From Nocardiopsis terrae (GTDB lineage: Bacteria; Actinomycetota; Actinomycetes; Streptosporangiales; Streptosporangiaceae): 64,000 bases of DNA. The position numbers and the translations under genes were made by a program. The notes beneath the pieces are model-generated. The model did not search any database. It was given only the letters and a program-made list of their open reading frames with translations, and had not been told where the DNA came from. The stretch lies in the NCBI RefSeq assembly GCF_014651695.1, contig NZ_BMXJ01000002.1, positions 372,001 through 436,000 of the forward strand, written 5' to 3'. Positions 35,288-47,644 of this stretch are shown piece after piece. Position 1 is the first letter of the stretch. Each line of letters begins with the position of its first letter.

Positions 35288-35992
35288 TCAGGCGGTACCG
35301 GCCTTGTAGCCGACGCCGCGGACGGTCACGACGACCTCGGGGTGCTCCGGGTCCTTCTCGATCTTGGCGCGCAGGCGCTGCACGTGCACGTTGACCAGGC
35401 GCGTGTCAGCGGCGTGGCGGTAGCCCCAGACCTGCTCCAGCAGGACCTCGCGGGTGAAGACCTGGCGCGGCTTGCGGGCCAGGGCGACCAGGAGATCGAA
35501 CTCCAGCGGGGTGAGGCTGATCTGCTCGCCGTCGCGGCGCACCGCGTGTCCGGCGACGTCGATGGTGATGTCGCCGATCTGGAGGACCTCGGGCGCGGGC
35601 TCCTCCGTGCGGCGCAGCCGCACGCGCACTCGGGCCACGAGCTCCTTGGGCTTGAAGGGCTTGACGATGTAGTCGTCGGCCCCGGACTCCAGACCGAGGA
35701 CGACGTCGACGGTGTCGCTCTTGGCGGTGAGCATGACGATGGGAACCCCGGACTCGGCGCGGATCTGACGGCACACGTCGATCCCGTCGGCCCCGGGCAG
35801 CATCAGGTCGAGGAGGACCAGGTCGGGCTTGGTCTCGTGGAAGGCCTCCAGAGCCTTGTCCCCGTCGTGGACGAACGAGGGCTCGAACCCTTCACCCCGC
35901 AGCACGATGCCCAGCATCTCGGCGAGGGCGAGGTCGTCATCGACAACCAGTACACGTCCCTTCATCGGTGTGTCCGGCACCGGGTTGTCCAC
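35288..35992 (-). CDS. mtrA: response regulator MtrA
   Basis: MtrA is the OmpR/PhoB-type regulator controlling cell-wall hydrolases, division and development in actinobacteria. The 234-residue protein has a receiver domain (VLVVDDDLALAEMLG, phosphoacceptor Asp in LVLLDLMLPGADG, Lys in VKPFKPKE). A winged-helix DNA-binding domain follows (LTPLEFDLLVALARKPRQ, then VWGYRHAADTRLVNVHVQRL and VRGVGYKAG). The start could be the GTG at 35992 or the ATG at 35965 (MKGRVLVVDDD); neither has a clear ribosome site. The 406-nt upstream region contains GTAAC-n6-CATAC at 36234-36249, a possible autoregulatory MtrA site. Confidence 0.97.
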   Translation of the reverse strand: MDNPVPDTPMKGRVLVVDDDLALAEMLGIVLRGEGFEPSFVHDGDKALEAFHETKPDLVLLDLMLPGADGIDVCRQIRAESGVPIVMLTAKSDTVDVVLGLESGADDYIVKPFKPKELVARVRVRLRRTEEPAPEVLQIGDITIDVAGHAVRRDGEQISLTPLEFDLLVALARKPRQVFTREVLLEQVWGYRHAADTRLVNVHVQRLRAKIEKDPEHPEVVVTVRGVGYKAGTA

Positions 35993-36398
35993 CGCCTCAC
36001 GGGCGGGGATCCGCGGCGCCTACTCCTCTCTCCTGGAACACTCAAACGGCGTCAGTGGTCGGTGCCCGTGTCCCCCGGGCGGGGAACGGCGTCCGGCCTC
36101 CCCCAACCTTGCCAGCTTCGGACGCGGTTGGAAGAGCGGTCCGCGGTGTTGGGCCCTTTTGGACCGTTTTCGGTCGCCGGCGGTGTCGTCCCTGGCCAGG
36201 AAGGCCCAGAAAGCTTCGTGACTTGGCCGGTTGGTAACAGAAAGCATACAAAAGGAATGAAGTGCGTCGGTTGTCGTGGGACACACTCCAACACCGCCGA
36301 GGCGCGGTGGAACCGGCCGGTAGGTTGGTTCCCGACAGGTCAGAATTGGCGCGAAAACGATCGCGCGGAGTAACCGAATCCCACGGAGGGCGGGGCAG
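35993..36398. other. divergent intergenic region upstream of mtrA
   Basis: This 406-nt stretch has no supported gene. An A/T-richer patch at about 36230-36260 includes a GTAAC word and may contain the mtrA promoter. The plus-strand gene at 36399 has GGAGG about 9 nt before its ATG. Confidence 0.55.
36234..36249. promoter_or_regulatory. possible MtrA/GlnR-type half-site pair
   Basis: GTAAC (36234-36238) is followed after 6 nt by CATAC (36245-36249). The second half-site deviates from GTAAC by two bases, so this is weak. It lies about 240 nt upstream of mtrA. Confidence 0.25.
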
Positions 36399-37913
36399 AT
36401 GAGCCAGGAGGACGGCCACCGGGAGACTCCGGAGGGCAGCCCGGAGGGCCAGGGGACACCCGAGTCCGGAGGCGCTCCCGGGGCCGGCGGCTGGGCCGCA
36501 CCCGGCCAGGGGGCCTCCGCCGAACCGCCTCGGGAGGGCCACGCGCCCCCGCCCTCCGGTCACGGACCGCCGCCGGAACACGGCGCTCCCGGACAAGGCG
36601 CACCCCCCGGTCACGGACCTCAGCAGGGGTACGGACCGCCTCCCGGATACGGGCCCCAGCAGGGGTACGGACCGCAACCCGGCTACGGCGCCCCGGGCCA
36701 GGCGGCCCCCGGCTACCCCGGCCCCGGCCAGGGCGTCCCTCCCGGTTACGGGCCCCAGCAAGGGTATGGACCGCCGCAGGGGTACGGACCGCCTCCCGGA
36801 TACGGGCCCCAGCAGGGGTACGGACCGCCTCCCGGATACGGACCCCAGCAGGGGTACGGGCCCGCGGCCCACGGTCCGCGACCGCAGGCCGTCAAACCCG
36901 GTGTGGTCGCGCTCCGGCCGATGACGCTCGGCGACATCTTCAACGGCGCGTTCAGCTACGTCCGCAACAACCCGAGGACCACCGTCGGGCTGGCCCTGCT
37001 CGTCATGGCGATCGCGTCCGTGCTCAGCACCGTCTCCGCGACCTGGCTGACGAACGACTACGTCACGACCATCGACGAGATCATGGCGGACCCGTACGCG
37101 GTCGACCCCGAGGACCCGCTCTTCAACACCTCCCCGATGGTCACCCTGCTCGGGTTCGTCGGGGACCTGCTCCTCCTCGTCGGCGGGGCCGTCCTGCTCG
37201 GCCTGCTCGCCGCGGTCGTCGGCATGTCAGTGCTCGGCTACCGGCTCACCATGGGGCAGGCGTGGCAGGCCGTACGCGGACGGGTCGGCGCGATCATCGG
37301 CCTGGCCTTCATCAAACTGGGCATCCAGGTGGTCATCGGGGTCATCGCCTTCGTCGTCCTGTTCGTCGCGCTCATCCTCGGCTTCGCCATCGCCTTCGGC
37401 GCCAACGAACCGGGGGCGGGCGTGGCCGTCGGCTTCCTGGTCGTGCTGGTCGGCTGTGCCCTCGTCGGAGTCCCGGCCCTGTGGATCTGGATCCGGCTCT
37501 ACTACGCCATGCCCCTGGTCGTTCTCGAACGGCTCGGTCCGGGCCGGGCCATGGCCAGGTCCTGGCGGCTCTCCCAGCAGAACTGGTGGCGGACGCTGGG
37601 CTACTGGCTGCTGGCCCTGCTGATCGTGCTGGTGGTGAACATGGTCCTGGCCATGCCGTTCGGCTTCCTCGCCGGCGTCATCAGCACCCTCGGCGGGGAC
37701 GCGGTGTGGGCGCCGGTCCTGGCGGGCGTGATCACCTACGTGGTCACCGTCCTGATCTACGCCATCACCCAGCCCTTCCTCGCCGGAGTGAACACCCTGC
37801 TCTACATCGACCTGCGCATGCGCCGCGAGGGCCTGGACCTCAAGCTGCACCAGGCCGCACAGCGGGGCGAGGCGGTCGGCCCGGAGATCTACCTTCCGGA
37901 GTACCGCACGTGA
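36399..37913 (+). CDS. repeat-tailed multi-span membrane protein (DUF7847/GPDPase-membrane-like)
   Basis: The 504-residue protein has a low-complexity N-terminal tail followed by about six membrane spans. Residues 70-156 contain imperfect copies of a [16 protein letters not shown] unit (DNA 36606-36866). The membrane part begins around [21 protein letters not shown] and matches the membrane domain seen in actinobacterial proteins annotated as glycerophosphoryl diester phosphodiesterase-membrane/DUF7847. No catalytic phosphodiesterase domain is present. Start ATG has GGAGG about 9 nt upstream. Its stop overlaps the next gene's GTG by 4 nt (GTGA), so it begins a DUF4129-DUF4350-MoxR-DUF58 operon. 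Function unknown. Confidence 0.8.
   Translation: MSQEDGHRETPEGSPEGQGTPESGGAPGAGGWAAPGQGASAEPPREGHAPPPSGHGPPPEHGAPGQGAPPGHGPQQGYGPPPGYGPQQGYGPQPGYGAPGQAAPGYPGPGQGVPPGYGPQQGYGPPQGYGPPPGYGPQQGYGPPPGYGPQQGYGPAAHGPRPQAVKPGVVALRPMTLGDIFNGAFSYVRNNPRTTVGLALLVMAIASVLSTVSATWLTNDYVTTIDEIMADPYAVDPEDPLFNTSPMVTLLGFVGDLLLLVGGAVLLGLLAAVVGMSVLGYRLTMGQAWQAVRGRVGAIIGLAFIKLGIQVVIGVIAFVVLFVALILGFAIAFGANEPGAGVAVGFLVVLVGCALVGVPALWIWIRLYYAMPLVVLERLGPGRAMARSWRLSQQNWWRTLGYWLLALLIVLVVNMVLAMPFGFLAGVISTLGGDAVWAPVLAGVITYVVTVLIYAITQPFLAGVNTLLYIDLRMRREGLDLKLHQAAQRGEAVGPEIYLPEYRT
36606..36866 (+). repeat. in-gene tandem repeat encoding GPQQGYG / GPPPGYG units
   Basis: About 261 nt within the gene at 36399 encode a degenerate tandem array of [12 protein letters not shown] and PQPGYG units (residues 70-156). 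Units differ at synonymous and a few non-synonymous sites. This is the likely cause of repeat-driven length variation between strains. Confidence 0.85.
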
Positions 37914-38560
37914 GCCCCCCGCACTCGGCTCCCCTGGAAGTCACCCGGGAGGAGGGGCGGCGGCGTGCGATCGAGGAGTTGTCCGACCCGCTCTACGGGG
38001 ACCACGAACCGTCCCTGATCGACCGGTTCCTCAACTGGCTGGGCGAACTGCTGGACCGACTGGCCGTCGCGGGCGAGGGAGTCATCCCGGGCGGCTGGCT
38101 CCTCGCCGGCGTCCTGCTGGTGGTTCTGGCCCTGGTGGTCGGCCTGATCTTCTACCTGCGCCCCTCCCGGAACCGCCGGGCCGAGGTGTCGGTGCACCAG
38201 GACGAGGCCCGGACCGCCGCCGACCACCGCGCGGCGGCGGACCGGAGCGAGGCCGCGGGCGACTTCGCCGCGGCGGTGACCGAGCGCCTGCGCGCGATCA
38301 GCGTGGACCTGGAGGAACGGGCCGTCATCGGCCCCCGGGCCGGACGGACCGCCACCGAGCTCGCCGCCGAAGCAGCCCGGACCCTGCCGGGCGAGGCGGC
38401 CGGCCTGCACAAGGGGGCCGAGATCTTCAACGACGTGGCCTACGGCGACCGGGTCGCGACCGCGGAATCCGCCCGCACCCTGCGTGAGCTGGACGTGCGG
38501 CTGGCCGCGGCACGCCCGGTCGTACCCGAGTCCCCGACCCATGACGAAGGGCGACGATGA
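37910..38560 (+). CDS. DUF4129 domain protein
   Basis: The 216-residue protein starts at GTG 37910, overlapping the previous stop by 4 nt. It has one membrane span ([20 protein letters not shown], about residues 65-84). A C-terminal cytoplasmic DUF4129 domain follows (about 100-200), with [21 protein letters not shown] and an ending [23 protein letters not shown]4129 proteins cluster with MoxR and DUF58 genes and are often combined with transglutaminase-like proteins. The ATG of the next gene overlaps its stop by 4 nt (38557-38560). Confidence 0.85.
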   Translation: MSPPHSAPLEVTREEGRRRAIEELSDPLYGDHEPSLIDRFLNWLGELLDRLAVAGEGVIPGGWLLAGVLLVVLALVVGLIFYLRPSRNRRAEVSVHQDEARTAADHRAAADRSEAAGDFAAAVTERLRAISVDLEERAVIGPRAGRTATELAAEAARTLPGEAAGLHKGAEIFNDVAYGDRVATAESARTLRELDVRLAAARPVVPESPTHDEGRR

Positions 38561-39741
38561 CGACCACCGCGCCGCCCGAACACCCACCGGCCGGCTCAGC
38601 GCCGGGCTCCGCCGCCGGACGCCTGTGGCGGGCCGGCCGGGCGCCCGCCGCCGTGATCGGCCTGCTGGTCGCGGTGTCGGTCCTGCTGTCACTGGGCAGC
38701 GAACAGTTCCCCTCCGGTCACCTGGAGCCCGGGAGCCCCGAACCCGACGGGGCACGGGCGCTGGTGCGGCTGCTCGACGAGGATTCCGACCTCACCGTCG
38801 CCCGTACCTCGGAGGCGGCGGTGCGGGCCGTGGAACGGTCGGGGGAGGACACCGTGCTGGTGGTCCTGCTGGACCACCGGCTGCTCCCCGAGGAGCTGGA
38901 CACCCTGGCCGGACTGGGGTCCGACACCGTCCTGGTGCGGCCCTCCCTGCGTTCCCTCGCGGCTTTCGCGCCCGGAGCGGACATGACCGGCCGGGTCGAC
39001 GACGAACGCACCCTCGAACCCGGGTGCGCGCTGCCCGCCGCGGCCTCGGCGGGGGACGCCGGGGTCACCGGTGAGCTCTACACGGCCGGGAACGGGGTCG
39101 AGGCCCTGGGCTGTTATCCGGCCGCTGACGGCTCCGGGCTGCTCCAGGTGGCCGCACCCGACGGCTCCACCACGACGGTGCTGGGCACCGGGGACCCGCT
39201 CACCAACCGCGAGCTGGACTCCGCGGGCAACGCCGCCCTGGCGCTGAACCTGCTCTCCGCCGAGGACGTGGTGTGGTTGCGCCCGGACGTGCCCGAGGAG
39301 GTCGGGAGCGCCACCCTGTGGGAGCTCGTGCCCGCGGGCGTGCGCTGGTCCCTGGCCCCCCTGGCGCTGACCCTGCTGCTGTTCGCCCTCTGGCGCGGGC
39401 GGCGGATGGGCGCGCTGGTCCCGGAGTCGCTCCCCGCCCTGGTCCGGGCTTCGGAGACCACCGAGGGCCGTGCCGGGCTGTACCAGTCACGCAAGGCGCG
39501 CGACCGCGCGGCCTCGGCCCTGCGCAACGGGTTCCTGGAGCGTTCGGTGCCCAAGCTGGGTCTGCGCACCGACTCCGGTCCGGATTCGGTGGTGGCCGCG
39601 GCCGCCGCCCGGAGCGGAGAGGACCCCCAGGACCTGTGGCGGCTCCTGTACCCGTCCCAACCGGACCCGTACACGGCGGACGACGAGGCGATGCTGCGGC
39701 TCGCCGACGAGCTCGACCGGCTCTCCGGGAGGCTGCGGTGA
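38557..39741 (+). CDS. DUF4350 domain protein
   Basis: The 394-residue protein has an N-terminal membrane span (AAVIGLLVAVSVLLSLG, about residues 29-45). An extracytoplasmic or cytoplasmic alpha/beta region follows (about 55-220) with GARALVRLLDEDSDLTVARTSEAAV, then LLDHRLLPEELDTL and TVLVRPSLRS. A second membrane span is at about 260-277 (APLALTLLLFALWRGRR). This is the DUF4350 layout. A 4-nt overlap with the DUF4129 gene upstream and with a short ORF downstream (GTGA at 39738-39741) marks it as part of a translationally coupled MoxR-DUF58 operon. Function unknown; probably a membrane scaffold for the MoxR ATPase. Confidence 0.88.
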   Translation: MTTTAPPEHPPAGSAPGSAAGRLWRAGRAPAAVIGLLVAVSVLLSLGSEQFPSGHLEPGSPEPDGARALVRLLDEDSDLTVARTSEAAVRAVERSGEDTVLVVLLDHRLLPEELDTLAGLGSDTVLVRPSLRSLAAFAPGADMTGRVDDERTLEPGCALPAAASAGDAGVTGELYTAGNGVEALGCYPAADGSGLLQVAAPDGSTTTVLGTGDPLTNRELDSAGNAALALNLLSAEDVVWLRPDVPEEVGSATLWELVPAGVRWSLAPLALTLLLFALWRGRRMGALVPESLPALVRASETTEGRAGLYQSRKARDRAASALRNGFLERSVPKLGLRTDSGPDSVVAAAAARSGEDPQDLWRLLYPSQPDPYTADDEAMLRLADELDRLSGRLR

Positions 39742-39847
39742 ACCCGGAGGCCGGAGCGGGGCCGGAGGCAGACGCGGCTCCGGTCCCCGGCCGCGCCCCC
39801 CGCAGACGAGAACCGACCACTGAGGTATCGAGAGAGGTAGACGGCAC

Positions 39848-39851
<4 letters not shown>
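39738..39851 (+). CDS. possible 37-residue micro-protein between DUF4350 and moxR
   Basis: An ORF of 37 codons starts at GTG 39738, overlapping the DUF4350 stop as GTGA. It ends at TGA 39849-39851, overlapping the moxR GTG in the same way. The peptide is Pro/Arg/Glu-rich (VNPEAGAGPEADAAPV, then GRAPRRREPTT and SREVDGT) with no membrane segment. It may be a real coupling peptide or merely an open frame in a short spacer. The two exact 4-nt overlaps are what make it worth listing. Confidence 0.3.
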
Positions 39852-40830
<979 letters not shown>

Positions 40831-40831
<1 letters not shown>

Positions 40832-42129
40832 TGGTGGTCACCGGCCGGGCCGCGCTGCTCGCGCTCCTCGCGACGGGCGCGGTGGCGATCTCCGGTCAGA
40901 TCGGCGCGACCGTCGCCTACGTCTGCGTGGGCCTGGTGGTGCTGCTGGTCGCGTCGGACGTGGTGCTGGCGACCGGGCCGAAGCGGATGCGCCTGTCCCG
41001 TGAGGGCGACACCTCGCTGCGGCTGGGCGAGAGTGCCGGGGTGTACGTGACGGTGGCCAACCCGACCGGGCGCCGGCTGCGCGGCTCGGTACGGGACGCC
41101 TGGCCGCCGAGTGCGCACGCCGCCCCCGGGTCCCAACCCCTGCGGGTGGGCCCCGGCGAGCGCCGCCGGGTCCGGACCGCACTCACCCCGACGCGGCGCG
41201 GTGACGCCCGCTCCGCTGGGGTGACGGTGCGCAGCATCGGCCCTCTGGGGCTGGCCGGACGGCAGCGCACGCTCACCGTCCCGTGGACCGTGCGGACGCT
41301 GCCGCCGTTCCACAGCCGCAGGCACCTGCCCGGCAAGCTGTCGCGGCTGCGTGAGCTGGAAGGGCAGCACACGGCGATGGTGCGCGGTCAGGGCAGTGAG
41401 TTCGACTCCCTGCGCGACTACGTGCCCGGCGACGACGTGCGCTCCATCGACTGGCGCGCGACCGCGCGCAACGACGGCGTGGTGGTGCGGACCTGGCGGC
41501 CCGAGCGGGACCGGCGGATCCTCGTCGTGCTGGACACCGGCCGCACCTCGGCCGGGCGGGTGGGGGACACCCCGCGCCTGGACCACGCCATGGACGCCGC
41601 GCTGCTGTTGACGGCGCTGGCGGGCCGGGCGGGTGACCGGGTGGACTTCATGGCCTACGACCGGAGGGTGCGCGCCCAGGTGAGGGCCTCGGGCAGGGGA
41701 AGCCAGGTACACCGCGTGGTGGAGGCCATGGCTCCACTGGAGGCCGAACTGGTGGAGTCGGACCCGGCGGGGCTGGTGAGCTCGGTGATGGCCCAGGGGC
41801 GGGCCCGCAGGCTCGTGGTGCTGCTGACCGACCTCAACGCCACCTCCCTGGAGGAGGGGTTGTTGCCGAGGCTTCCGGTGCTGTCCTCGCGCCACCTGCT
41901 GATGGTGGCGGCGGTCAAGGACCCGAAGGTGGAGGAGATGGCGGCGGAACGGGGCAGCACCGAGGCGCTGTACCGGGCCGCCTCCGCCGAGCGCACGCTC
42001 AGCGAACGGCACCGGATCAGCGCCGAACTGCGCCGCATGGGCGCGGAGGTGGTGGACGCGGCACCGGACCGCATCGCCCCGGCCCTGGCCGACGCCTACA
42101 TCAACCTCAAGGCCCAGGGCCGGTTGTAG
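40831..42129 (+). CDS. DUF58 domain protein
   Basis: The 432-residue protein starts at ATG 40831, overlapping the moxR stop. It has two N-terminal membrane spans (about 5-50). A DUF58 motif follows (DDVRSIDWRATARNDGVVVRTW, about residues 205-225), and a VWA-like region follows around DRRILVVLDTGRTSAG with later VVLLTDLNATS. DUF58/VWA proteins are the usual MoxR partners. It is followed by a perfect 19-bp terminator at 42139-42179. Confidence 0.92.
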
Positions 42130-42138
42130 CACCGGCTT

Positions 42139-42179
42139 CCCGAAGGGGGCGCCCTCCGTCGGAGGGTGCCCCCTTCGGG
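42139..42179. terminator. bidirectional terminator after DUF58
   Basis: A 19-bp stem (42139-42157 with 42161-42179, one G-U pair) with loop GTC lies 9 nt after the DUF58 stop. Confidence 0.85.
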
Positions 42180-42190
42180 CACTATGGGGG

Positions 42191-42340
42191 CATGGCCTCT
42201 CCCCCGACGCCCGGCCCCACACCGCGGACGACGCCCGGGGCGCCGTGTACGGGCAACTGCTCCAGGTACACGACATCCGCGGCGGCGTCACCGTGAACGC
42301 GCCGTCCCCGGCACCCGCCCAGGTCGCTGACGTGTCCCGG
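42191..42340 (+). pseudogene. remnant of a VHG..QARDIxGGV-type protein N-terminus
   Basis: One frame here reads DARPHTADDARGAVYGQLLQ, then VHDIRGGVTVNAPSPAPAQ. This is close to the N-terminal VHGxxxQARDIxGGVxxH pattern seen at the start of actinomycete regulatory or NTPase effector proteins. No start codon fits well and the frame runs into the SpoIIM gene on the other strand, so only a fragment remains. The confidence is low because the match is short. Confidence 0.3.
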
Positions 42341-42356
42341 GCTCCGGGCGCGGTAC

Positions 42357-43352
42357 CTAACCGGCCACCGGGACGGCCGCGGGGGCGTTCTCGATGTCGC
42401 CGGTCTCGCCCTCCTGGTGGGCCTTCCTACCCACGGTGAACACGTAGGCGAAGAACAGGGCCTCGGCGACCACGCCGATGCCGATCGCCAGCCAGGTGTT
42501 GGTGATCCACCCGGTGACCAGGCCCTCGATGAGGCCCGAGACGAACAGCACCGCCACCAGGCCCAGGGCCACGGCTACGGCCGCGCGGGCCTCCTCGCCC
42601 AGGGCGCGCAGACGGGTCCGCGGCCCCGGGGAGACCAGCGTCCAGCCGAGCTTCAACCCCACTCCCCCGGCCACGAACACGGCGGTCAGCTCCAACAGGC
42701 CGTGCGGGAGGATCAGCGCGAAGAACACGTCCCCGCGGTCGAGCGAGAACATCATGCCCGCGGCCATCCCCAGGTTGACCGCGTTGAGGAACAGCACACC
42801 GAGCGTCGGCAGGCCGAAGGCCACCCCGAAGATGATCGCCTGCGCCGCCACCCAGGCGTTGTTGGTCCACACCTGGGCCGCGAACGACCCCGGGGGGTTC
42901 TCGACGTAGTAGTTGGCGAAGTCGTGCTCGACGTAGCGCGCGATGGACTCCGGGGTGCCCAGTGCGGCCAGGACGTCGGGGTTGGTGGCGATCCACACCC
43001 CGGTCACCGTCGACACCGTGAGGGTTCCCACCGTGACGCCGATCCACCACCAGCGCAGCCGGTACAGCACCGCCGGGAACACGCTGGTGAAGAACCCCGC
43101 GAAGTCGGCCCACGAGGAGGCGTGCGAGCCGGTGACCGCGGACCGGGCGCGGGCCACCTGAGAGGACAACCGGCCCGCCAGTACCGGGTCCTGTCCCGAG
43201 GCGCGGACCACCGACAGGTGGGTCGACACCCGCTGGTAGAGCTCGACGAGTTCGTCGACCTCCTCACCTGTGAGCGAACGGCGCCTGCGCACCAGTTCGT
43301 CCAGCCGTTCCCACTCCCGGGCGTGCGCCGCGGCGAACACGTCGATATCCAC
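42357..43352 (-). CDS. stage II sporulation protein M-like (SpoIIM) membrane protein
   Basis: The 331-residue protein starts at GTG 43352. It has a cytoplasmic N-terminal helical part of about 100 residues (MDIDVFAAAHAREWERLDEL), then about six membrane spans. The pattern VFFALILPHGLLELTAVFVAGGVG is the conserved SpoIIM core. In Bacillus SpoIIM is a scaffold of the engulfment complex; actinobacterial homologues are common beside RDD and MoxR genes. It converges on the DUF58 gene across a short remnant, and is divergent from the RDD gene. Confidence 0.88.
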   Translation of the reverse strand: MDIDVFAAAHAREWERLDELVRRRRSLTGEEVDELVELYQRVSTHLSVVRASGQDPVLAGRLSSQVARARSAVTGSHASSWADFAGFFTSVFPAVLYRLRWWWIGVTVGTLTVSTVTGVWIATNPDVLAALGTPESIARYVEHDFANYYVENPPGSFAAQVWTNNAWVAAQAIIFGVAFGLPTLGVLFLNAVNLGMAAGMMFSLDRGDVFFALILPHGLLELTAVFVAGGVGLKLGWTLVSPGPRTRLRALGEEARAAVAVALGLVAVLFVSGLIEGLVTGWITNTWLAIGIGVVAEALFFAYVFTVGRKAHQEGETGDIENAPAAVPVAG

Positions 43353-43468
43353 GCACTGGACACTACTGGATCCGGGCCCCGGGGCAGCGACGGGTGCTAA
43401 CGCACTCCTCCGCTGGCAGGTAGTGTCAAAGCGACGGTTTCAGACACCCGGTAAGGGAGCGTGCGCTG

Positions 43469-44350
43469 GTGTCCTATCCCGGTGGCGGCCAGGCCCGTGA
43501 CGACGTGTACGGCGTGACGCCGCTGGTCACGGGGGACGCGGTGGTCCTCGAACTACGCCCGGCCGGGTTCGCCACACGCACGGCGTCGATCGCCATCGAC
43601 TTCCTGGCACAGGTCATCGCCCTGATCGCCATGGCCGTCGTCGTCTCCTGGATCGGGGTGAGCGTCGACCCTGCCGCGACCGCCGCGATCTCGCTCGCCG
43701 GTTCGATCCTGATCATGGTCGGCTACCCCGCCGCGTTCGAGTCGGTCTCGCGCGGGCACTCCCTGGGCAAGCTGGCCCTGGGGCTGCGGGTGGTCGGAAC
43801 CGACGGCTCGCCCGAACGCTTCCGCCAGGCGCTGGGGCGGGCGCTCGCCGGGTTCGTGGAGCTCTGGCTGACCTTCGGCGTGGTCGCCCTGATCACCTCG
43901 ATGCTCAACCGGGACGGTCGGCGGATCGGGGACTTCGTGGCCGGGACCATGGTGGTGGAGGAGCGCTCCGGCGGACGCCGCGACCCGGTCGTCCCGATGC
44001 CGCCGCACCTGGCCGCCTGGGCGGCGGGCACCGAACTCTCACGCCTGTCCCCGGAGACCGCGAACGCCGCCCGCCAGTACGTGCTGCGCTACGGCGAGCT
44101 CGCCGAGCACACCCGGCACGAGATGGGGGCCCAACTGGCCGACGCGGTGGCCGCGCAGGTCAGCCCGCCCCCGCCGGCCGGCACCACCCCGCCGTACTTC
44201 CTCGCCGCCGTGCTCGCCGAGCGCCGCCGCCGCAGCATGGAGGCCATGGGCCAGGGGCCGGGGCAGACGCAGGACCCGGGCCGGGCCCAGGGGTTCCACC
44301 AGCACCGGGCTCCGCAGTGGAACGACCCGTACCGGGGCCCGGCCCGCTGA
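43469..44350 (+). CDS. RDD family membrane protein
   Basis: The 293-residue protein has an RDD domain (about residues 25-160). It starts GFATRTASIAIDFLAQVIAL, has a second span around ISLAGSILIMVGYPAAFES, then SRGHSLGKLALGLRVVGTDG and a third span near FVELWLTFGVVALITSML, followed by DGRRIGDFVAGTMVV. A C-terminal soluble extension of about 120 residues has a Gly/Pro/Gln-rich end. Start GTG 43469 has GGGAG about 8 nt upstream. RDD proteins are membrane proteins of unclear role (some are Na+/H+-linked). It is divergent from spoIIM and convergent with the SAHase paralog. Confidence 0.9.
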   Translation: MSYPGGGQARDDVYGVTPLVTGDAVVLELRPAGFATRTASIAIDFLAQVIALIAMAVVVSWIGVSVDPAATAAISLAGSILIMVGYPAAFESVSRGHSLGKLALGLRVVGTDGSPERFRQALGRALAGFVELWLTFGVVALITSMLNRDGRRIGDFVAGTMVVEERSGGRRDPVVPMPPHLAAWAAGTELSRLSPETANAARQYVLRYGELAEHTRHEMGAQLADAVAAQVSPPPPAGTTPPYFLAAVLAERRRRSMEAMGQGPGQTQDPGRAQGFHQHRAPQWNDPYRGPAR

Positions 44351-44360
44351 CCGGGCCCGC

Positions 44361-45623
44361 TCAGGGGCGCCAGGAGTTCAGGTAATCCTCCTGACCTGGG
44401 GTGAGGACGTCGATCCCCACGCCCAGGGAGGCGAGTTCGAGCCGGGCGACCTCGTTGTCGGTCTCCTCCGGAACATCCACCACCCCCGGTGCGAGCGCGC
44501 CGTGTTCGCGGGCCAGCCACTCGGTGGTGAGCGCCTGCACCGCGAACGACATGTCCATGACGGCCGCCGGGTGGCCCTCCGCGGCGCCCAGGTTCACCAG
44601 GCGCCCCTCGGACAGCAACAGGAGCCTGCGCCCGTCGGCGAACACGTACTCGTCGGCCTGTTCGCGTACGCCGCGGTCGACCGCGACGGACAACGAGTCC
44701 AGGGCGTTGAGGTCGATCTCCAGGTCGAAGTGGCCCGAGTTGGCCAGGATCGCGCCGTCCCGCATCACCGCCAGGTGCTCGCGGCGGATGACGTCACGGT
44801 TGCCGGTGGCGGTGACGAACACGTCCCCGGCCGCTGCCGCGGTGTCCATCGTCGCGACGGTGTACCCCTGCATCACGGCGTCCAGCGCCTTGACCGGGTC
44901 CACCTCGGTGACGACCACGTTCGAGCCCATGCCCCGGAACCGTTCCGCCAGGCCGCGCCCGCAGTAGCCGAACCCGGCCACGACGACCGTCCGGCCGGCG
45001 AGCAGTGTGTTCGTGGCGCGCAGGATCCCGTCCACGGTCGACTGCCCGGTGCCGTAGCGGTTGTCGAACATCCGCTTGGTACGGGTGTCGTTGACCGCGA
45101 CCATCGGCAGCCGGAGCTCGCCCTCCGCGCTCATCCTGCGCAGCCGGATGACCCCCGTGGTGGTCTGCTCACAGCCGCCCAGCACACCCTCCAGCAGTTC
45201 GGGACGGTCCGCGTGGGCCGTGTTGACCAGGTCGCAGCCGTCGTCCAGCAGCAGGTGCGGACGCGCCTCCAGGACGGTGACCAGGTTGCGGTCGTAGGCG
45301 GCGGTGTCCATCCCCGCCCAGGCGTGCACGGCCACCCCGTACTCGGTGACCAGCGCTGCAGCGGTGTCGTCCTGGGTCGAGAGCGGGTTGGAGGCGGCCA
45401 GCCACACCTGGGCCCCGCCGGCGCGCAGGACGCGGAGCAGGTTGGCGGTTTCGGCGGTCACGTGCAGGCAGGCGGCCACCCGGAGGCCGTCCAGCGGCCG
45501 CTGCTGGGCGAACCTCTCCCGGACGCTGCGCAGCACGGGCATGGAGCGTTCGGCCCATGCCACCCGGCGGACCCCGGCCCCGGCCAGGCCGAGGTCCGCC
45601 ACCTCATGCGAGGGGAGTGTCAT
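44361..45623 (-). CDS. second, short-form adenosylhomocysteinase-like protein
   Basis: This 420-residue protein is a paralog of AhcY that lacks the insert of typical bacterial forms. It keeps the key region [16 protein letters not shown] (substrate and catalytic Lys/Asp) and the NAD loop [19 protein letters not shown]. Motifs near the start ([20 protein letters not shown], then SNPLSTQDD) are closer to archaeal/thermophile S-adenosyl- or S-inosylhomocysteine hydrolases. It ends EDYLNSWRP instead of the usual KPDHYRY, whose Lys and Tyr help bind NAD in the neighbouring subunit. It is 18 nt downstream of ahcY, so the two are probably cotranscribed. It may use a modified nucleoside. Confidence 0.85.
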   Translation of the reverse strand: MTLPSHEVADLGLAGAGVRRVAWAERSMPVLRSVRERFAQQRPLDGLRVAACLHVTAETANLLRVLRAGGAQVWLAASNPLSTQDDTAAALVTEYGVAVHAWAGMDTAAYDRNLVTVLEARPHLLLDDGCDLVNTAHADRPELLEGVLGGCEQTTTGVIRLRRMSAEGELRLPMVAVNDTRTKRMFDNRYGTGQSTVDGILRATNTLLAGRTVVVAGFGYCGRGLAERFRGMGSNVVVTEVDPVKALDAVMQGYTVATMDTAAAAGDVFVTATGNRDVIRREHLAVMRDGAILANSGHFDLEIDLNALDSLSVAVDRGVREQADEYVFADGRRLLLLSEGRLVNLGAAEGHPAAVMDMSFAVQALTTEWLAREHGALAPGVVDVPEETDNEVARLELASLGVGIDVLTPGQEDYLNSWRP

Positions 45624-45641
45624 CTGTGAACGGACTCGCCC

Positions 45642-47078
<1,437 letters not shown>

Positions 47079-47206
47079 GCGTTCCTCACTCGTCAAGTCG
47101 TGGTTGCGACCCGATTCTAGGCCCGCGCCCGCCTCTGGGGCACAAAGCTCACACGCGGATGTCAGGTTTGCTCGGTATGGCGTCGGGTGTGGGTTAGGGT
47201 CCGTGC

Positions 47207-47644
47207 ATGGCCGCCCTCGACGACGACCCCGCAGCGCCCGGACCCGACCCTTCCCCGGTCCCCATCTCCGTGGCCGCCGAACGGGTCGGCAGCACCGCTC
47301 GCATGCTGCGCTACCGCGAGGGCCTGGGCCTCCTCCCCCGCACCCAGGAACAGCCCACCGGCCGGGGACACCGGCACCGCCGCTTCACCGAAGAGGACCT
47401 GGAGACGATCGCGGGCGGGCTGGAGCTGGAACGCGAGTTCGACATCCCGCCCGCCGCGCTGGCCTTCGCCCTGCGCGTGCTCGCCGAACCCGAGGTGCTG
47501 GCCCGGGTGCGCGCGCACGGTGAACGCCTGGGCAGGCTGGCCGCGGCCCCCGCCCGGGCCCTGGACTTCGAGAAGGAGAAGGCGATGCGGTTGCTGTACT
47601 CCCGCCGCCCCGGCGACAGGACGCGCACCGACCGCTCCGGTTGA
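47207..47644 (+). CDS. MerR family transcriptional regulator
   Basis: The 145-residue protein has a MerR-type winged helix. [20 protein letters not shown] (about residues 20-39) is followed by [20 protein letters not shown], then a short coiled/helical C-terminus without the Cys pattern of metal sensors. The effector is unknown. The start ATG follows a 110-nt gap from the divergent ahcY. No clear MerR-type 19-bp spacer promoter was found. The gene downstream (47727) follows after about 80 nt. Confidence 0.75.
   Translation: MAALDDDPAAPGPDPSPVPISVAAERVGSTARMLRYREGLGLLPRTQEQPTGRGHRHRRFTEEDLETIAGGLELEREFDIPPAALAFALRVLAEPEVLARVRAHGERLGRLAAAPARALDFEKEKAMRLLYSRRPGDRTRTDRSG

Noticed and set aside
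36606..36866. CRISPR-like short repeats
   Set aside because: The units are in frame, of 12-24 nt, contiguous and without spacers. They are coding repeats.
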